Assembly (NCBI GenBank): GCA_963808615.1
Contig: CAWEGV010000008.1
Location: 5,974 to 69,973 of the forward strand
Direction: 5' to 3'
DNA from: Palsa-504 sp963808615
Lineage (GTDB): Bacteria > Actinomycetota > Actinomycetes > Streptosporangiales > Streptosporangiaceae
DNA: 64,000 nucleotides
The translations under genes and the position numbers were made by a program. The notes beneath the pieces were generated by a model that saw nothing but the letters and a program-made list of their open reading frames with translations, was not told the DNA's origin and searched no databases. Below, in pieces: positions 25,081 through 34,703 of the stretch (position 1 is the stretch's first letter; every line of letters begins with the position of its first letter).

Positions 25081-25698
25081 TCAGGCGTCGTGGCCGAGCC
25101 GTTCGCCTGAGCACACGGAGCCGGCGATGGTGTTGCCGGGCGGGGCGAGCGGACACTGCCACCGGACGTTGTACCGGCACGACGGGTGGTACAGGAAGTT
25201 CAGGTCGATGGTCAGCAGGTCGTCCGTGCCGCCCAGGTCGGCGCCCTTGGCGGTGTCGAGGAGGTAGCCGCCGCCGCCGTAGCTGGTGCGGCCGGCGGTG
25301 CCGTCCCGCAGCGGCACGAACAGCCCGCCGCCATATTGCCGCAGCCACCACACATCCACGGTCGCATTCACCGGAGCGGGCAGCACGACCCGTCCGATCA
25401 GGCGCAGCGTGGTGATTCCGTCGTCTTCCGCGGGCACCTGCCGCTGCTGGGCCTGGAGTGGCGGCAGCAGCGGCAGTTCGAAGCGCAGGGCGGGGTCGTA
25501 GTCCCAGTACGGTACGCCGGTGCCACGGAGCGGGCCGCCGGGCAGCAACGGGCTTTGCGGGTGCGCGCGGAACAACTCGTCCCGGCCCGAGCGCCACAGC
25601 GCGTGCGCGCGCTCGGGGTCACGGTCGGCGCGCACCGCCGCGTAGAGTTCGGCCACGCGGCGCCGCCAGTCAGCAAGCTGGAGGGCCTCGCCGTTCAT
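25081..25698 (-). CDS. DUF1684 family protein
   Basis: 205 residues. The start WRRRVAELYAAVRADRDPE, the H-x-L-W-R-S-G-R-D-E-L-F pattern, YWDYDPALRFELPL, and the C-terminal NFLYHPSCRYNVRWQCPLAP with PPGN are the DUF1684 signature. The function of this cytosolic family is unknown. It lies between the aldolase and the broken DUF4231 gene on the same strand. Confidence 0.8.
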   Translation of the reverse strand: MNGEALQLADWRRRVAELYAAVRADRDPERAHALWRSGRDELFRAHPQSPLLPGGPLRGTGVPYWDYDPALRFELPLLPPLQAQQRQVPAEDDGITTLRLIGRVVLPAPVNATVDVWWLRQYGGGLFVPLRDGTAGRTSYGGGGYLLDTAKGADLGGTDDLLTIDLNFLYHPSCRYNVRWQCPLAPPGNTIAGSVCSGERLGHDA

Positions 25699-25719
25699 GC
25701 CGCCCCCGACCAGGCGCGC

Positions 25720-26340
25720 TCACCCGGCATCCGCACCATCGGCCGTGCCACGACCAGCACCATCAGCCGCGTCATGACCAGCACCATCGGCCGCGCCATG
25801 ACCAGCGCCGTCCTCCGTCTTGTCTTGATCAAGATCGGCCCACTTCGAGACCTCCTGGCCGATGATCTGCTCGACCCGGAGGGCCAGCAACTGGTCGGCA
25901 CGGCCCTGATTGTAGGGCTTGGCTGCTGCTCGATAGAGACTGTATTCACGCTTCAGGGACTCTTTTTCCCTGAGCCCACAGCAGTCCATTCGGTAGGTAC
26001 TTTTTCAGCTGCTGGATACCCTCCAAGACCACGATCAGGGCGCCGAGGCCGGCAATCCATCCCTTAGTTGCCGGTGAGCTCCCGGCAGTCGTGGTCACGA
26101 TGGGGATCGCTGCAGCAGCCAAGATCTCAACGACCTTGAGGCTGGCATACCAGCGCATCGCTGGCGATTGGCGAGCGTATGCCAGTTGATGGACCAGTTC
26201 AGGCGCTCGATCGGTTCATATGGGTGCGCTTGGTGGTGCCGCGGCCAGTCATCGAGGGCGGCCAGCTGGCTGCCCAGCATCCACCGCCGCCAGATATGAT
26301 CCTTAATCCTTGTGAAAGGACCACGGTTTTCAGCGTTCAT
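25720..26340 (-). pseudogene. DUF4231-type membrane protein, two frameshifts
   Basis: Three minus-strand frames together make one family member. 26340 to about 26165 gives the N-terminus (ERLNWSINWHTLANR). About 26158 to 25985 gives RWYASLKVVEILAAAAIPIV and GALIVVLEGIQQLKKYLP (two helices). About 25989 to 25720 gives LKREYSLYRAAAKPYNQ and RVEQIIGQEVSKWA. One-base changes at about 26160 and 25985 separate them. DUF4231 proteins are membrane proteins of unknown role. The C-terminal tail is an unusual repetitive GADGAGH-type peptide encoded by the tandem repeats at 25735-25806. Confidence 0.75.
25735..25806. repeat. Three tandem 24-bp repeats
   Basis: Units 25735-25758, 25759-25782 and 25783-25806 share the pattern ACCATC(G/A)GCCG followed by a CACGACC or CATGACC-type end; later copies degenerate. 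They encode the repetitive tail of the DUF4231 frame, eight residues per unit, so copy-number change would keep the frame. Confidence 0.85.
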
Positions 26341-26695
26341 ATTCCCCCCTCACCGAATGCTGGATCATCGCAAAAGCTGCGGCTGCTCCCTGGAAGGCAC
26401 GTTAGTTCATGACACGGCGAAAAACCACAGATGAGATTTCGGCCGTCGGCCGGCCCACTTCAGTGTGATTCCGAGTTTTACCACGAGGCGAGATGCACGG
26501 CCTGCTCGCGGCGGCCGGTCACCAGAGTTGCAGTAACGCAGTAATGCAGGGCCCCGGCTCGGCTTAACGGATGATGCCGGGAGCTCGCCCTCGGGCGGCA
26601 GCGCACGCCAGCCGGGCCGGAATTCCCGCGCGGCACCAGGCCCTTATCCCTGCGGCGCTGGTAGCGGCCGATGCGATCAGGAGAGGTGATGCGGA
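26341..26695. other. Intergenic region, no supported gene
   Basis: Lies between the divergent DUF4231 pseudogene and the gene at 26696. It is somewhat AT-richer near 26340-26500, consistent with promoters. The open frame 26571-26771 shows no family similarity. Confidence 0.5.
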
Positions 26696-27745
26696 ATGGC
26701 GGCCGGGCAAGAGCTGGGACCCGCTGGCGGCCGAGCTGGCCGGTACACTCCCGGTGACGCTGGCCCGCTGACCGGTGGTGCCTGGCTGGCGGCGCTGCCG
26801 GACGAGCTCGCCGCGCAGCGGCACGTCATGGCCGGGCTGGCCGACCGGTGCCAGGCCTGGCCGCTGGCCAGATCGCTGCTGGTCGGCTGCTCGCTGGGCC
26901 GCGGCGCGGCCGACGCGCTGTCCGACATCGACGCCGTGCTCGGCGTCGACGCAGATCGCGGTCAGGCCGGCGCTGACCGGGTCGGAGTCGCCGAAGCGCT
27001 GGTCGTGGCTGCGCTGCCGGATCTGGGCGCGCTCGTCGACGTGCTACGGCACCGGACCGGGGCTGCTGACCAGTGGGTCCGGCGGATCTTCGCCCAGTTC
27101 GCCGACGGCACCCAGCTCGACCTGGCGGTGGCGGCACAGGCCGAGGTGGAGGAGCGCCGCCGCGGCGGCGGCGCCCCGGACTTCATCCCGCTGTACCAGG
27201 CATCCGCCCAGGCGGGCTCCCCGGGGTCCGATGCCCGGCCCGGGTCCGGCGGGAGCCAGCCCGGCGACAACTGGCCCGGCGGCGAGACGGCCGCCGCGTA
27301 CGCGGTCAGCGGTGATCAGGTCCGTGAGTGGGCCTTCCTGGGCTGGGGCGCGCTGATCGACACCGACAAGTACCTGCGCCGCGGCTCGCTGTGGGAAGCC
27401 CACAACCGGCTGCATCAGGCACGCCACCACATCTGGGCGCTGTGGGCCGCGGCGCACGGCGCGCTGTACCCATGGCATGGCCTGTCACAGGTGCTCGACC
27501 ACGACCCGGGGAACCTGCCGCCGGGCATCGAGTCCACCCTCGCCAGCCTTGACGCCGCGGACCTGCGCCGTGCCGCCCGCGCCAGCACCGAAGTCCTGGC
27601 CACCGCCAGCGCGGCCGCCGCCCTGCGGCACCCGGCCGACCTCCCGGCCGCGATGGCCGCGTACGTCACCCGCGCGCTGTCCGGGCCCGCAGGTCCTGGC
27701 CCGAGGAACCACGGACCGTTACGGGTCATGGTTATTGTTCGGGCT
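26696..27745 (+). CDS. Nucleotidyltransferase-like protein (frame continues into next gene)
   Basis: About 350 residues. LLVGCSLGRGAADALSDIDAVLGV is a polymerase-beta-type nucleotidyltransferase motif (G-S/C-x-G-R-G then D-x-D), and the C-terminal helical part (WEAHNRLHQARHHIWAL) resembles aminoglycoside-adenylyltransferase-like proteins. ATG 26696 follows AGGAGAGG. No stop codon separates it from the carboxymuconolactone decarboxylase sequence starting at 27746, so the open frame runs to 28321 as one 541-residue reading frame. The linker PAGPGPRNHGPLRVMVIVRA looks like translated intergenic DNA. Either a lost stop or a real fusion is possible. Substrate unknown. Confidence 0.6.
27733..27738 (+). 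promoter_or_regulatory. Putative -10 box for a leaderless transcript
   Basis: TATTGT fits the actinobacterial TANNNT -10 pattern and lies 7 bases before ATG 27746, the spacing expected for a leaderless mRNA. No convincing -35 is seen. Confidence 0.35.
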
Positions 27746-28321
27746 ATGACCCGGATTCCCTATGTGCGGCGTGAGGAGCTGGGGCCCGAGGGCCAGCAGC
27801 TGTGGGACAGCATCGTCAGTGGCCCGAGCAACCTGGTCGTGACCGCCGACGGCGGCCTGGCCGGGCCGTTCAACGCGTTCGTCACCGCGCCCGGCGCCGG
27901 GCGGCGGCTGGCCTCGCTCGGCGCGACATTGCGGTTCGGCACGTCGATCGAGCGGCGGCTGTCTGAGATCGCCATCATCACGATCGGCGCGCGGTGGCAG
28001 GCGGAGTTCGAGTGGTGGGCGCACGCGCCCATGGCGCGCGACCACGGCGTGGCCGGCGAGATGGTGGACGCGATCGGGCGCGGCGAGGATCCGCCGTTCG
28101 AGGCGGATGACGAACGGGCCGTCTACGCGGCGGCCCGCCAGCTCGGTAACTCCGGCCGCCTGGACCAGGAGACCTACGATGCTGCGCACCGCTTTCTCGG
28201 CCACGCCGGGATGGTGGAGCTGGTGTCGCTGTGCGGGTACTACACGCTGGTCTCGTTCCTGCTGAACGCGTTCGTCGTGCCGCTGCCGCCCGATGCCACG
28301 CCGATGTGGGCCCGATCGTGA
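27746..28321 (+). CDS. Carboxymuconolactone decarboxylase (AhpD-like) family protein
   Basis: About 191 residues from MTRIPYVRREELGPEGQQLW. Core helices include LSEIAIITIGARWQAEFEWWAH, and the C-terminal VELVSLCGYYTLVSFLLNAF carries a Cys. The AhpD C-x-x-C pair is absent, placing it with redox-inactive or single-Cys relatives. Homologues occur in aromatic and fatty-acid metabolism. ATG 27746 is preferred as an independent start because family similarity begins there and a -10-like box precedes it. The gene overlaps the SDR start by 4 bp. Confidence 0.75.
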   Translation: MTRIPYVRREELGPEGQQLWDSIVSGPSNLVVTADGGLAGPFNAFVTAPGAGRRLASLGATLRFGTSIERRLSEIAIITIGARWQAEFEWWAHAPMARDHGVAGEMVDAIGRGEDPPFEADDERAVYAAARQLGNSGRLDQETYDAAHRFLGHAGMVELVSLCGYYTLVSFLLNAFVVPLPPDATPMWARS

Positions 28322-29128
28322 CGCTGCCGGCGGAAGCCACCGGCTCGGCGCCCGGACGTGGCCGGCTGGCGGGGCGGCGGGTGCTGGTGGTCGGCGCGGG
28401 GACGCGGCCGTCGCCGGAACCGGATCCGCCGATGGGCAACGGCCGGGCCATATCGGTGCTGGCCGCGCGGGAAGGCGCGGCGGTAGCCTGCGCGGACCGC
28501 GACGCGGACGCCGCGGAGGCGACCGCGGCGCTGGGCCGCCGCGAGGGGCAGATCGCCGCGGTCGTGCTGGCCGACGTGGCGTCGCCCCAGGCGTGCGCGT
28601 CGGTGGTCGCGGAGTCGGCGGCGACGCTAGGCGGCCTGGACGGCCTGGTGCTGAACGTCGGCATCGGACTGGGACGGGGCACGGCCGGGACGACTGCAGC
28701 CCAGTGGGACACGACGTTCGCGGTCAATACCAGGGCGCACTTCCTGGTGCCGCGGCCGCGCTGCCGGTGCTGCAGCCCGGTTCGACAATCGTGTTCATCA
28801 GCTCGGCGGCGAGCCTGCGGGCGGCGACCGGGATCCCGGCGTATGACGCGTCCAAGGCGGCACTGCCCGGCGTCTGCCGGCAGGTCGCGCGGGAGGGAAT
28901 GGCCCGGGGAATCCGGGCCAACCTCGTGGTGCCGAGCCTGGTGGACACGCCGCTCGGACGGGAGGCGTCACGGCTCAACCCGGGCCGGACCGCGCGCAGC
29001 CTGCCGTTCGGCAGGCAGGCGACGGCCTGGAGGTGGCCTACGCCACGGTGTGGCTGCTGTCGGGAGAATCCAGCTACGTCAACGCGCATCCGCTGGTCCT
29101 CGACGGCGGCGCGACCAGCTTCGGGTAA
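28318..29128 (+). pseudogene. Short-chain dehydrogenase/reductase, two frameshifts
   Basis: Frame one (GTG 28318, overlapping the previous stop) gives RVLVVGAGTRPSPEPDPP with MGNGRAISVLAAREGAAVAC, an SDR coenzyme loop with an insert, and LDGLVLNVG. At about 28740-28760 the frame changes to STIVFISSAASLRAATGIP with the catalytic YDASK, and at about 29022 it changes again to GLEVAYATVWLLSGESSYV, ending at TAA 29126-29128. All SDR motifs survive across the pieces, so single-base errors or recent mutations are enough to explain the breaks. Coupling to the decarboxylase-family gene suggests a small catabolic operon. Confidence 0.75.
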
Positions 29129-29277
29129 CCGCCCGGCTGAGCGATACCGGGCTGACCGCACGGTCACCCGGATGAGGGTGATGCGCGAGAGCCGCGGAGT
29201 CGTCACGATATTCATATGGACATGTCCGTGATCTGGGACCGCCTGCGCTGCCTGCTTGCACTGGATGGCCGCGGCAT

Positions 29278-30636
29278 ATGACGATGCCAGCCGTGACGTC
29301 GGCGCCGGGCCACCAGGTCACGCGCTCGCAGCGCTGGCTGGCGCGCCTGAGTTTCGTGCTGCTGGCCCTGGCCATCGTGCTCGTGGTAGTGATGGCCGGG
29401 CTGAAGAGCCTGGCGATGCTGGCGCTGGCCGTGTTCGGCACGGCGGTGAGCCTGGCTGCCGCGTATGTGTTCTTGTCCAGGCGGGGCGTGCTGCGCTGGA
29501 CGGCGTTCGCGGTCTTCGTGCTCGCCCCGGTCGCGGTGATCGTGGTCTACGCGGTCCGGAGCCTGCTGGCCGAAGCGTTGATCCTGGCCGCAGGCTGGGT
29601 GCTGGCCAGCATGACCGCGCGGCTGGCGCTGGCCGGGGATGTGCCGGACTGGCGGATGCCCGAGCGCCCGGCGCAGCCGCCTGCCCGGCACCCGTACCTG
29701 ATCATGAACCCGAAGTCCGGCGGCGGGAAGGTCGAGAAGTTCGACCTGGTCCGCAAGGCCGAAGACCTGGGCGCCGAGGTGTTCCTGATCGGCGGCCCCG
29801 AGCCGGTCGACGTGGCCGAGGTGGCTCGTGAGGCGGTCGCCCATGGCGCGGACCTGCTGGGCGTGGCCGGCGGCGACGGCACGCAGGCGCTGGTGGCCGC
29901 GGTGGCCGCCCAGCACGGCCTGCCGTTCCTGGTGATCAGCGCGGGCACCCGCAATCACTTCGCGCTGGACCTGGGGCTGGACCGGGAGGATCCTTCAGCG
30001 TGCCTGCGGGCCCTGTCCGACGGCGTCGAGCTGCGGGTCGACCTGGGGCAGATCAACGGCCAGGTATTCGTCAACAACACCTCCTTCGGGGCCTACGCCG
30101 AGATCGTGGAATCTCCCGCCTACCGCGACGACAAACGCGACACGACCCTCGACCTGCTCCCGGACCTGCTGCATGGCCACCGCGGGGCACGCCTGCACGC
30201 GCGGGCGGACGGCGCCCAGATCGAAGCGCCGCAGGCGCTGCTGGTCGCCAACAATCCCTACGGCACCGGGGACATCGCCGGGCTGGGCCGCCGGACCCGG
30301 CTGGATCGCGGGATCCTCGGAGTCGTCGGCGTCACCGTCAGCAGCGCCGCGCAGGCCGCTGGCCTGCTCCGCGGCAGGCATGCCACCGGCGTGAAGGTGC
30401 TGACCGCCGAAGAGATCACGATCACCGCCGACACCCCGCAGATCCCGGTCGGCGTGGACGGCGAGTCGATCCTGATGCCGACGCCTGTCACTTGTACGGT
30501 CTCCCCGAGGGCGCTGCGCGTCTGGGTGCCGCGCGACCGCCCGGGCGTCCCCGCGCCGAAGCCCCCGATGAACTGGGCCAGGCTGCGGCAGCTCGCAGGC
30601 GTCTCGGGGACAGCCGCTTCGACGGCGGCCCAATGA
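29278..30636 (+). CDS. Diacylglycerol kinase-like lipid kinase with membrane anchor
   Basis: 452 residues. The N-terminal 120 residues contain about four hydrophobic helices. A DAGK catalytic domain follows: LIMNPKSGGGKVEKFD, LLGVAGGDGTQALVA (GGDGT nucleotide motif), and FLVISAGTRNHFALDLGLD. A C-terminal lobe contains PVGVDGESI. Family members phosphorylate diacylglycerol or other lipids with ATP. The fused membrane segment would hold the enzyme at its substrate. It is followed 85 bp later by PPK2. Confidence 0.85.
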   Translation: MTMPAVTSAPGHQVTRSQRWLARLSFVLLALAIVLVVVMAGLKSLAMLALAVFGTAVSLAAAYVFLSRRGVLRWTAFAVFVLAPVAVIVVYAVRSLLAEALILAAGWVLASMTARLALAGDVPDWRMPERPAQPPARHPYLIMNPKSGGGKVEKFDLVRKAEDLGAEVFLIGGPEPVDVAEVAREAVAHGADLLGVAGGDGTQALVAAVAAQHGLPFLVISAGTRNHFALDLGLDREDPSACLRALSDGVELRVDLGQINGQVFVNNTSFGAYAEIVESPAYRDDKRDTTLDLLPDLLHGHRGARLHARADGAQIEAPQALLVANNPYGTGDIAGLGRRTRLDRGILGVVGVTVSSAAQAAGLLRGRHATGVKVLTAEEITITADTPQIPVGVDGESILMPTPVTCTVSPRALRVWVPRDRPGVPAPKPPMNWARLRQLAGVSGTAASTAAQ

Positions 30637-30721
30637 CAGGCACCGGCACCGGACAGGAACGGTCATGCCCGACCGCGGGGGCACCGCGCCTCGGTCGCCG
30701 CATGCATAGGAGGTAAGAGAA

Positions 30722-31579
30722 ATGGCGAAGAAGAAGGGCCCGCACGACCGGCATGATGCGGAGAGCCATCCGCAGGACGGGACCGGGCCAGGAGCCGAGC
30801 CGCGGCCGAAGATGAAGCGCAAAGAGTACGAGAAGCAGATGCGCGAACTGCACGGCGAGCTGGTCGCCATGCAGCAGTGGGTGAAGCAGTCCGGGGCCAA
30901 GATCTGCATCGTGTTCGAGGGCCGGGACACCGCCGGAAAGGGCGGCACGATCAAGCGGATCACCGAGCGGGTCAGCCCGCGAGTATTCCGGGTGGTGGCC
31001 CTGCCCGCCCCGACCGAGCGGGAGAAGTCGCAGATGTATGTGCAGCGGTACGTCGGGCACTTCCCGGCCGCCGGCGAGGTGGTGATCTTCGACCGCAGCT
31101 GGTACAACCGGGCCGGCGTCGAGCGGGTGATGGGCTTCTGCAAGGCAGAGGAGACCGATCGGTTCCTGGCCTTGTTGCCGGCGTGGGAGAAGGCCATGAC
31201 CGAAGCAGGGATCTTGCTGCTGAAGTACTGGCTGGAGGTCAGCCCCGAGGAGCAGACCCGGCGGCTGGAAAGCCGGATCCACGACCCGCGGAAGATCTGG
31301 AAGCTGTCGGGCATGGACCTGAAGTCCTACAGCCGCTGGTACGACTACTCCCGGGCCAGGGACGCCATGTTCGCCGCCAGCGACACCGAGTGGGCTCCCT
31401 GGTACATCGCCAACGCCGACGACAAGAAACGCGCCCGGCTGAACATCATCCACCACCTGCTCAGCCAGGTCCCCTACAAACCGCTGCCCCATCGGGACAT
31501 CACCCTGCCCAAGCGGCAGCGACCCGGCGGCTACACCGAACCGGACCTGCCGCTGCGGCACATCCCGGCACCGTTCTAG
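30722..31579 (+). CDS. ppk2: Polyphosphate kinase 2 (PPK2)
   Basis: 285 residues. The Walker A motif VFEGRDTAGKGG is near residue 64 and the lid/Walker B region EVVIFDRSWYNRAGVE near 120. PRKIWKLSGMDLKSY and the WYIANADDKKRAR block are typical of PPK2. The enzyme transfers phosphate between polyphosphate and nucleotides; class and direction cannot be settled from sequence. ATG 30722 follows a strong AGGAGGTAAGAG site. It lies between lipid kinase and ECF sigma genes. Confidence 0.92.
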   Translation: MAKKKGPHDRHDAESHPQDGTGPGAEPRPKMKRKEYEKQMRELHGELVAMQQWVKQSGAKICIVFEGRDTAGKGGTIKRITERVSPRVFRVVALPAPTEREKSQMYVQRYVGHFPAAGEVVIFDRSWYNRAGVERVMGFCKAEETDRFLALLPAWEKAMTEAGILLLKYWLEVSPEEQTRRLESRIHDPRKIWKLSGMDLKSYSRWYDYSRARDAMFAASDTEWAPWYIANADDKKRARLNIIHHLLSQVPYKPLPHRDITLPKRQRPGGYTEPDLPLRHIPAPF

Positions 31580-31651
31580 ACGACCGGTGAGCCGCCCCGA
31601 AGACGTACCAAGGCTGGGAGGAATCCTGAACGTCACGATCTTGAGCCGGCC

Positions 31652-32194
31652 ATGACGGTAGCCGCGGACGGGGTATGGGCCGACGATGTGCTCCGGGCTT
31701 ATGCCAGGAGCTTGTATCCGGCGGCGCTGCGGATAACCCGCAATACCCCGGATGCCGAGGACCTGGTGCAGGAGACATTCGCGAAGGCCCTGACGGCCTC
31801 GGGACAGTTCCGGCCGGGCACGAACCTGAACGCCTGGCTGCGCCGCATCATGATCAATGTCTTCATCAGCGGCTACCGGAAGAGGCGGACCGAGCCGCAG
31901 TTCGTCACCGCAGACGCCATCGGCCCGCAGCTGCTGTGCGCCCAATCGCGCGATGGCTCGGCCGAAGACCAGGTGGTCAGGGGGCTGCTGGATGCCGATC
32001 TGACTATGGCACTGCGCGCCCTGTCGGACCGGCACAGGACCGTGGTGTACCTCGCCGACCTCGAGGGGCTGGGCTACCGGCAGATCTCTGCCCTGACCGG
32101 CATCCCGCTGGGCAGCGTGAAATCGTGCCTGCACCGGGCCCGGCACCGGCTCCGCGCCGACCTGGCTGGGTACGCATCCCGGGAACAGTTGTGA
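31652..32194 (+). CDS. ECF RNA polymerase sigma factor
   Basis: 180 residues with region 2 (YPAALRITRNTPDAEDLVQE then TFAKAL and LNAWLRRIMINVFISGYRK) and region 4 (LSDRHRTVVYLADLEGLGYR then GSVKSCLHRARHRLRA). This is the SigR/SigE-like ECF layout. No anti-sigma gene with a zinc motif follows; the next gene is a hypothetical. ATG 31652 lies about 30 bp after a GGGAGGA site, so the start is slightly uncertain. Confidence 0.85.
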   Translation: MTVAADGVWADDVLRAYARSLYPAALRITRNTPDAEDLVQETFAKALTASGQFRPGTNLNAWLRRIMINVFISGYRKRRTEPQFVTADAIGPQLLCAQSRDGSAEDQVVRGLLDADLTMALRALSDRHRTVVYLADLEGLGYRQISALTGIPLGSVKSCLHRARHRLRADLAGYASREQL

Positions 32195-32219
32195 GTAGCG
32201 GAAGGGACGTGGAAGGCCC

Positions 32220-32846
32220 GTGGGCGCTTGGTGGATAAGCCTGGGCTCGCCGAGCGGGCCCCGGTCGTTTGATCCGTTCCGGATCGCCGACCTGGAATAC
32301 CGGATGTGGGTCGGGTACTACCTGCGCCGCTGGACCCACGTGGCGGCGGCGCTGGTCCAGCTGCTGCGGCTGGGCTTCGGCGCAGACCTGGCCCGGGCCG
32401 CCCAGGGCGCCTTTCTGATGCTGCGCGCGGTCCAGTTGTGGGCGCCGTTCCCCGACAACGACCCGGACGGCGCCCAGGCCTGCATGCGCGAGCTGTACGC
32501 GCTGGTGCGGCTCCGGTACGGTGCACCCGCGGACCCGGCCCGGGCCGCCGCCTTGGAGGTGGGCTGGTGGCGGGCGCACCGCGAACGCCAGTACTCCCCC
32601 GATCCCGCCGACACCGGCGAGGAGCTGGTGGAGTCGGTGACCCGCCTGTACTGCTACCTGTTCGGCGAGACCGCCGATGCGGTCAGGCCAGCCGCCGTGC
32701 ACCGGGTGCAGGCCATGGACCTGTCCGACCAGTGGGTCCGGGAAGGCTGCCAGCCCGGCAGCCCGCTGCTCCCGCTGGAACGCGCCGCGCTGGTCCGCGC
32801 CTACGCCGCCCTGCTGGCCGGCGTCCACCGCGAGGAAGCACGATGA
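32220..32846 (+). CDS. Conserved hypothetical protein
   Basis: 208 residues, helical and rich in Trp, Arg and Ala (LEYRMWVGYYLRRWTHVAAA; GWWRAHRERQY; LYCYLFGETADAV). No signal peptide or clear transmembrane helix. Family not named. It begins 25 bp after the sigma factor stop (GTG 32220) on the same strand, so it is probably co-expressed and could be a partner of the sigma factor, although no anti-sigma motif is present. Confidence 0.6.
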   Translation: MGAWWISLGSPSGPRSFDPFRIADLEYRMWVGYYLRRWTHVAAALVQLLRLGFGADLARAAQGAFLMLRAVQLWAPFPDNDPDGAQACMRELYALVRLRYGAPADPARAAALEVGWWRAHRERQYSPDPADTGEELVESVTRLYCYLFGETADAVRPAAVHRVQAMDLSDQWVREGCQPGSPLLPLERAALVRAYAALLAGVHREEAR

Positions 32847-32990
32847 GCGGCAGGCTATGCTAGCCAGAGCGCGGCGGAGGGGCTCGCCGCGCTAGTACCC
32901 GCCAGCATGCGCGGGCGACGCGAACGCGGCGCCGCCGCCAACGGTCCCTACCACGCGTACCGCTTGACGCAAGGTAGGAGGGTGGCGCAG

Positions 32991-34694
32991 ATGCCGGACG
33001 GCGAGGACGCTCTGGTCACCGCCTTGAGCAGCCTCGCGGCGCTGGGGACCGAGCGTGACCGGGAGCAGATCCAGGCACTGCTTGACCGCCTGGATGCGGC
33101 GCGGCTGCGGGTCCTGGTCGCCGGTGAGGCCAAACGAGGCAAGAGCACGCTGATCAATGCCCTGCTGGGCCGTGACGTGCTGCGTCCGGGGTGACCCCGC
33201 TGACCGCGGTCGCCACGACCGTACGATACGGCGAGGACTCGCGGGTCGAGGTAGTGTTCCGGGACGGGCACGAGGAAAAGCATCCGCTGGCGGCGCTGGC
33301 GGATTTCGTGACCGAGAAACGCAATCCCCGCAACGAGCGCACGGTGGCGGGCGTCACGGTCTACCTGGACGCGCCGGTGCTGGCCGGCGGCGTGGAGCTG
33401 GTCGACACGCCCGGCACCGGATCGGTGTTCGGCTGGGACACCGAGGCCGCTCACGAGGCGCTGCGGACGATGGACGCGGCGGTGTTGGTGCTGACCGCCG
33501 ATCCGCCGGTGTCGGCCAGCGAACGGGATCTGCTGGATCAGGTGGCGGAGCTGTCGGTGACGACGTTCACCGTGCTGAACAAGGCCGATCACCTGGACCA
33601 GAACGGACTGGCGGAGGCGTCAGAGTTCACCCGGCAGGTGCTCGCCTACGCCGGCCACTCAGGCACGGTGTACCCGATGTCGGCGCGGGCCGCGCTGCGC
33701 GGGGGCGACGCCGGCTTTACCGCGTTCGAGACCGATTTCACCGCCTACCTGTCATCGCGGCGCGAGGCTGACCTGCACGCGTCGGCGATCGCGCAGGCGC
33801 GCCGGATCGCCGGTTCGCTGCTGGATGAGGTGGCGCTGACCCGCCGGGCCGCCGAGATGCGCGCCGGTGAGGCGGCCGATCGCGTCGAGCAGTTCGCCGC
33901 ACGGCTGGCCGAGGTGGCCGTGCACAGCCGCGATGCCGTGGCCGTGGTCAACGCCGAGTCGGCCCGGCTGCTGTTCGCCCTCAACGACGCCGCCGAGGAG
34001 GATACGGCCCGCCTGGGCCGCGAGATCGGTGGCCAGCTGGATGCGCTGCTCGACAGCGAGCTGCGCTCTGCGGCGCCGGGCGAGATCGAGCGGCGCGGCC
34101 GGGAACGGCTGACCGCGCTGGCCGTGGCCGCCGGGCAAGCCTGGCGGCAGCGGCAGACGGAGTCCATCGAGCAGGGGCTTGCCCGGTTGGATGCCCGGCT
34201 GGCCGCAGACCTGAAGGCCGAGCTTGACGTGCTCCGCGCGTCGGCCGGCGAATTGCTCGGCCTGGATCTGGCCGTGCCTGAGCCGGAAGGCCGGCTGGCC
34301 GAAAGCGGGCGGTTCTTCTTCGTCACCGCCGAGGACATCGGCCAGACCGAACTGCTGGCCGGCGCGGTCCGCCGCCGGCTGCCCGGCGACTTCGGCCGGC
34401 GGACAGCCAGGGAGCAGCTGCGCCGTGAGGCCGCCGGCCTGGTGGAGCGCCAGATCGGCCGGGCCAGGGGAGATCTGCAGTACCGGCTGGCCGAGGCGAC
34501 ACGGGCGCTGGTGCGGGTGATCGGGCAGCGGTATGCCGACGGCACCGGCCGGATACGTTCGGCCCTGCAGGCCGCAGCCGAGCTGCGCGAAGCGTCCGCG
34601 GCCGGGGCCGCGGCGAAGGGACGGGAACTCAGCCGGCCGGGACATGGCGCTGCGCCATGTCCTCGGCCTGCTAGACCAGGCTGCAGGGCCGTAG
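32991..34694 (+). pseudogene. Dynamin-family GTPase, two frameshifts
   Basis: ATG 32991 has GGAGG 9 bases upstream. The first frame ends after the Walker A GEAKRGKSTLINALLGRD with TGA at 33192-33194. The next frame, entered one base earlier at GTG 33191, continues TPLTAVATTVRYG (switch I), VELVDTPGTGSVF (G3) and TVLNKADHL (G4), then a long helical stalk. A second shift at about 34645 restores RDMALRHVLGLLDQAAGP and the stop at 34692-34694. One missing G in the run at 33187-33190 explains the first break. Bacterial dynamin-like proteins remodel or protect membranes. It faces the MutS-like pair tail to tail. Confidence 0.78.
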
Positions 34695-34703
34695 TGAACG
34701 CGT

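Noticed and set aside
25735..25806. Possible CRISPR-like repeat array
   Set aside because: Units are contiguous 24-mers without spacers and encode protein in phase; they are a minisatellite.
26571..26771. 66-codon frame before the nucleotidyltransferase gene
   Set aside because: No family, and it overlaps the better-supported start at 26696 with its AGGAGAGG site.
33191..33194. GTGA overlap as a natural two-gene split of the dynamin-like GTPase
   Set aside because: The split falls inside the G domain, between Walker A and switch I; one added G restores a single frame, so a frameshift is the simpler reading.
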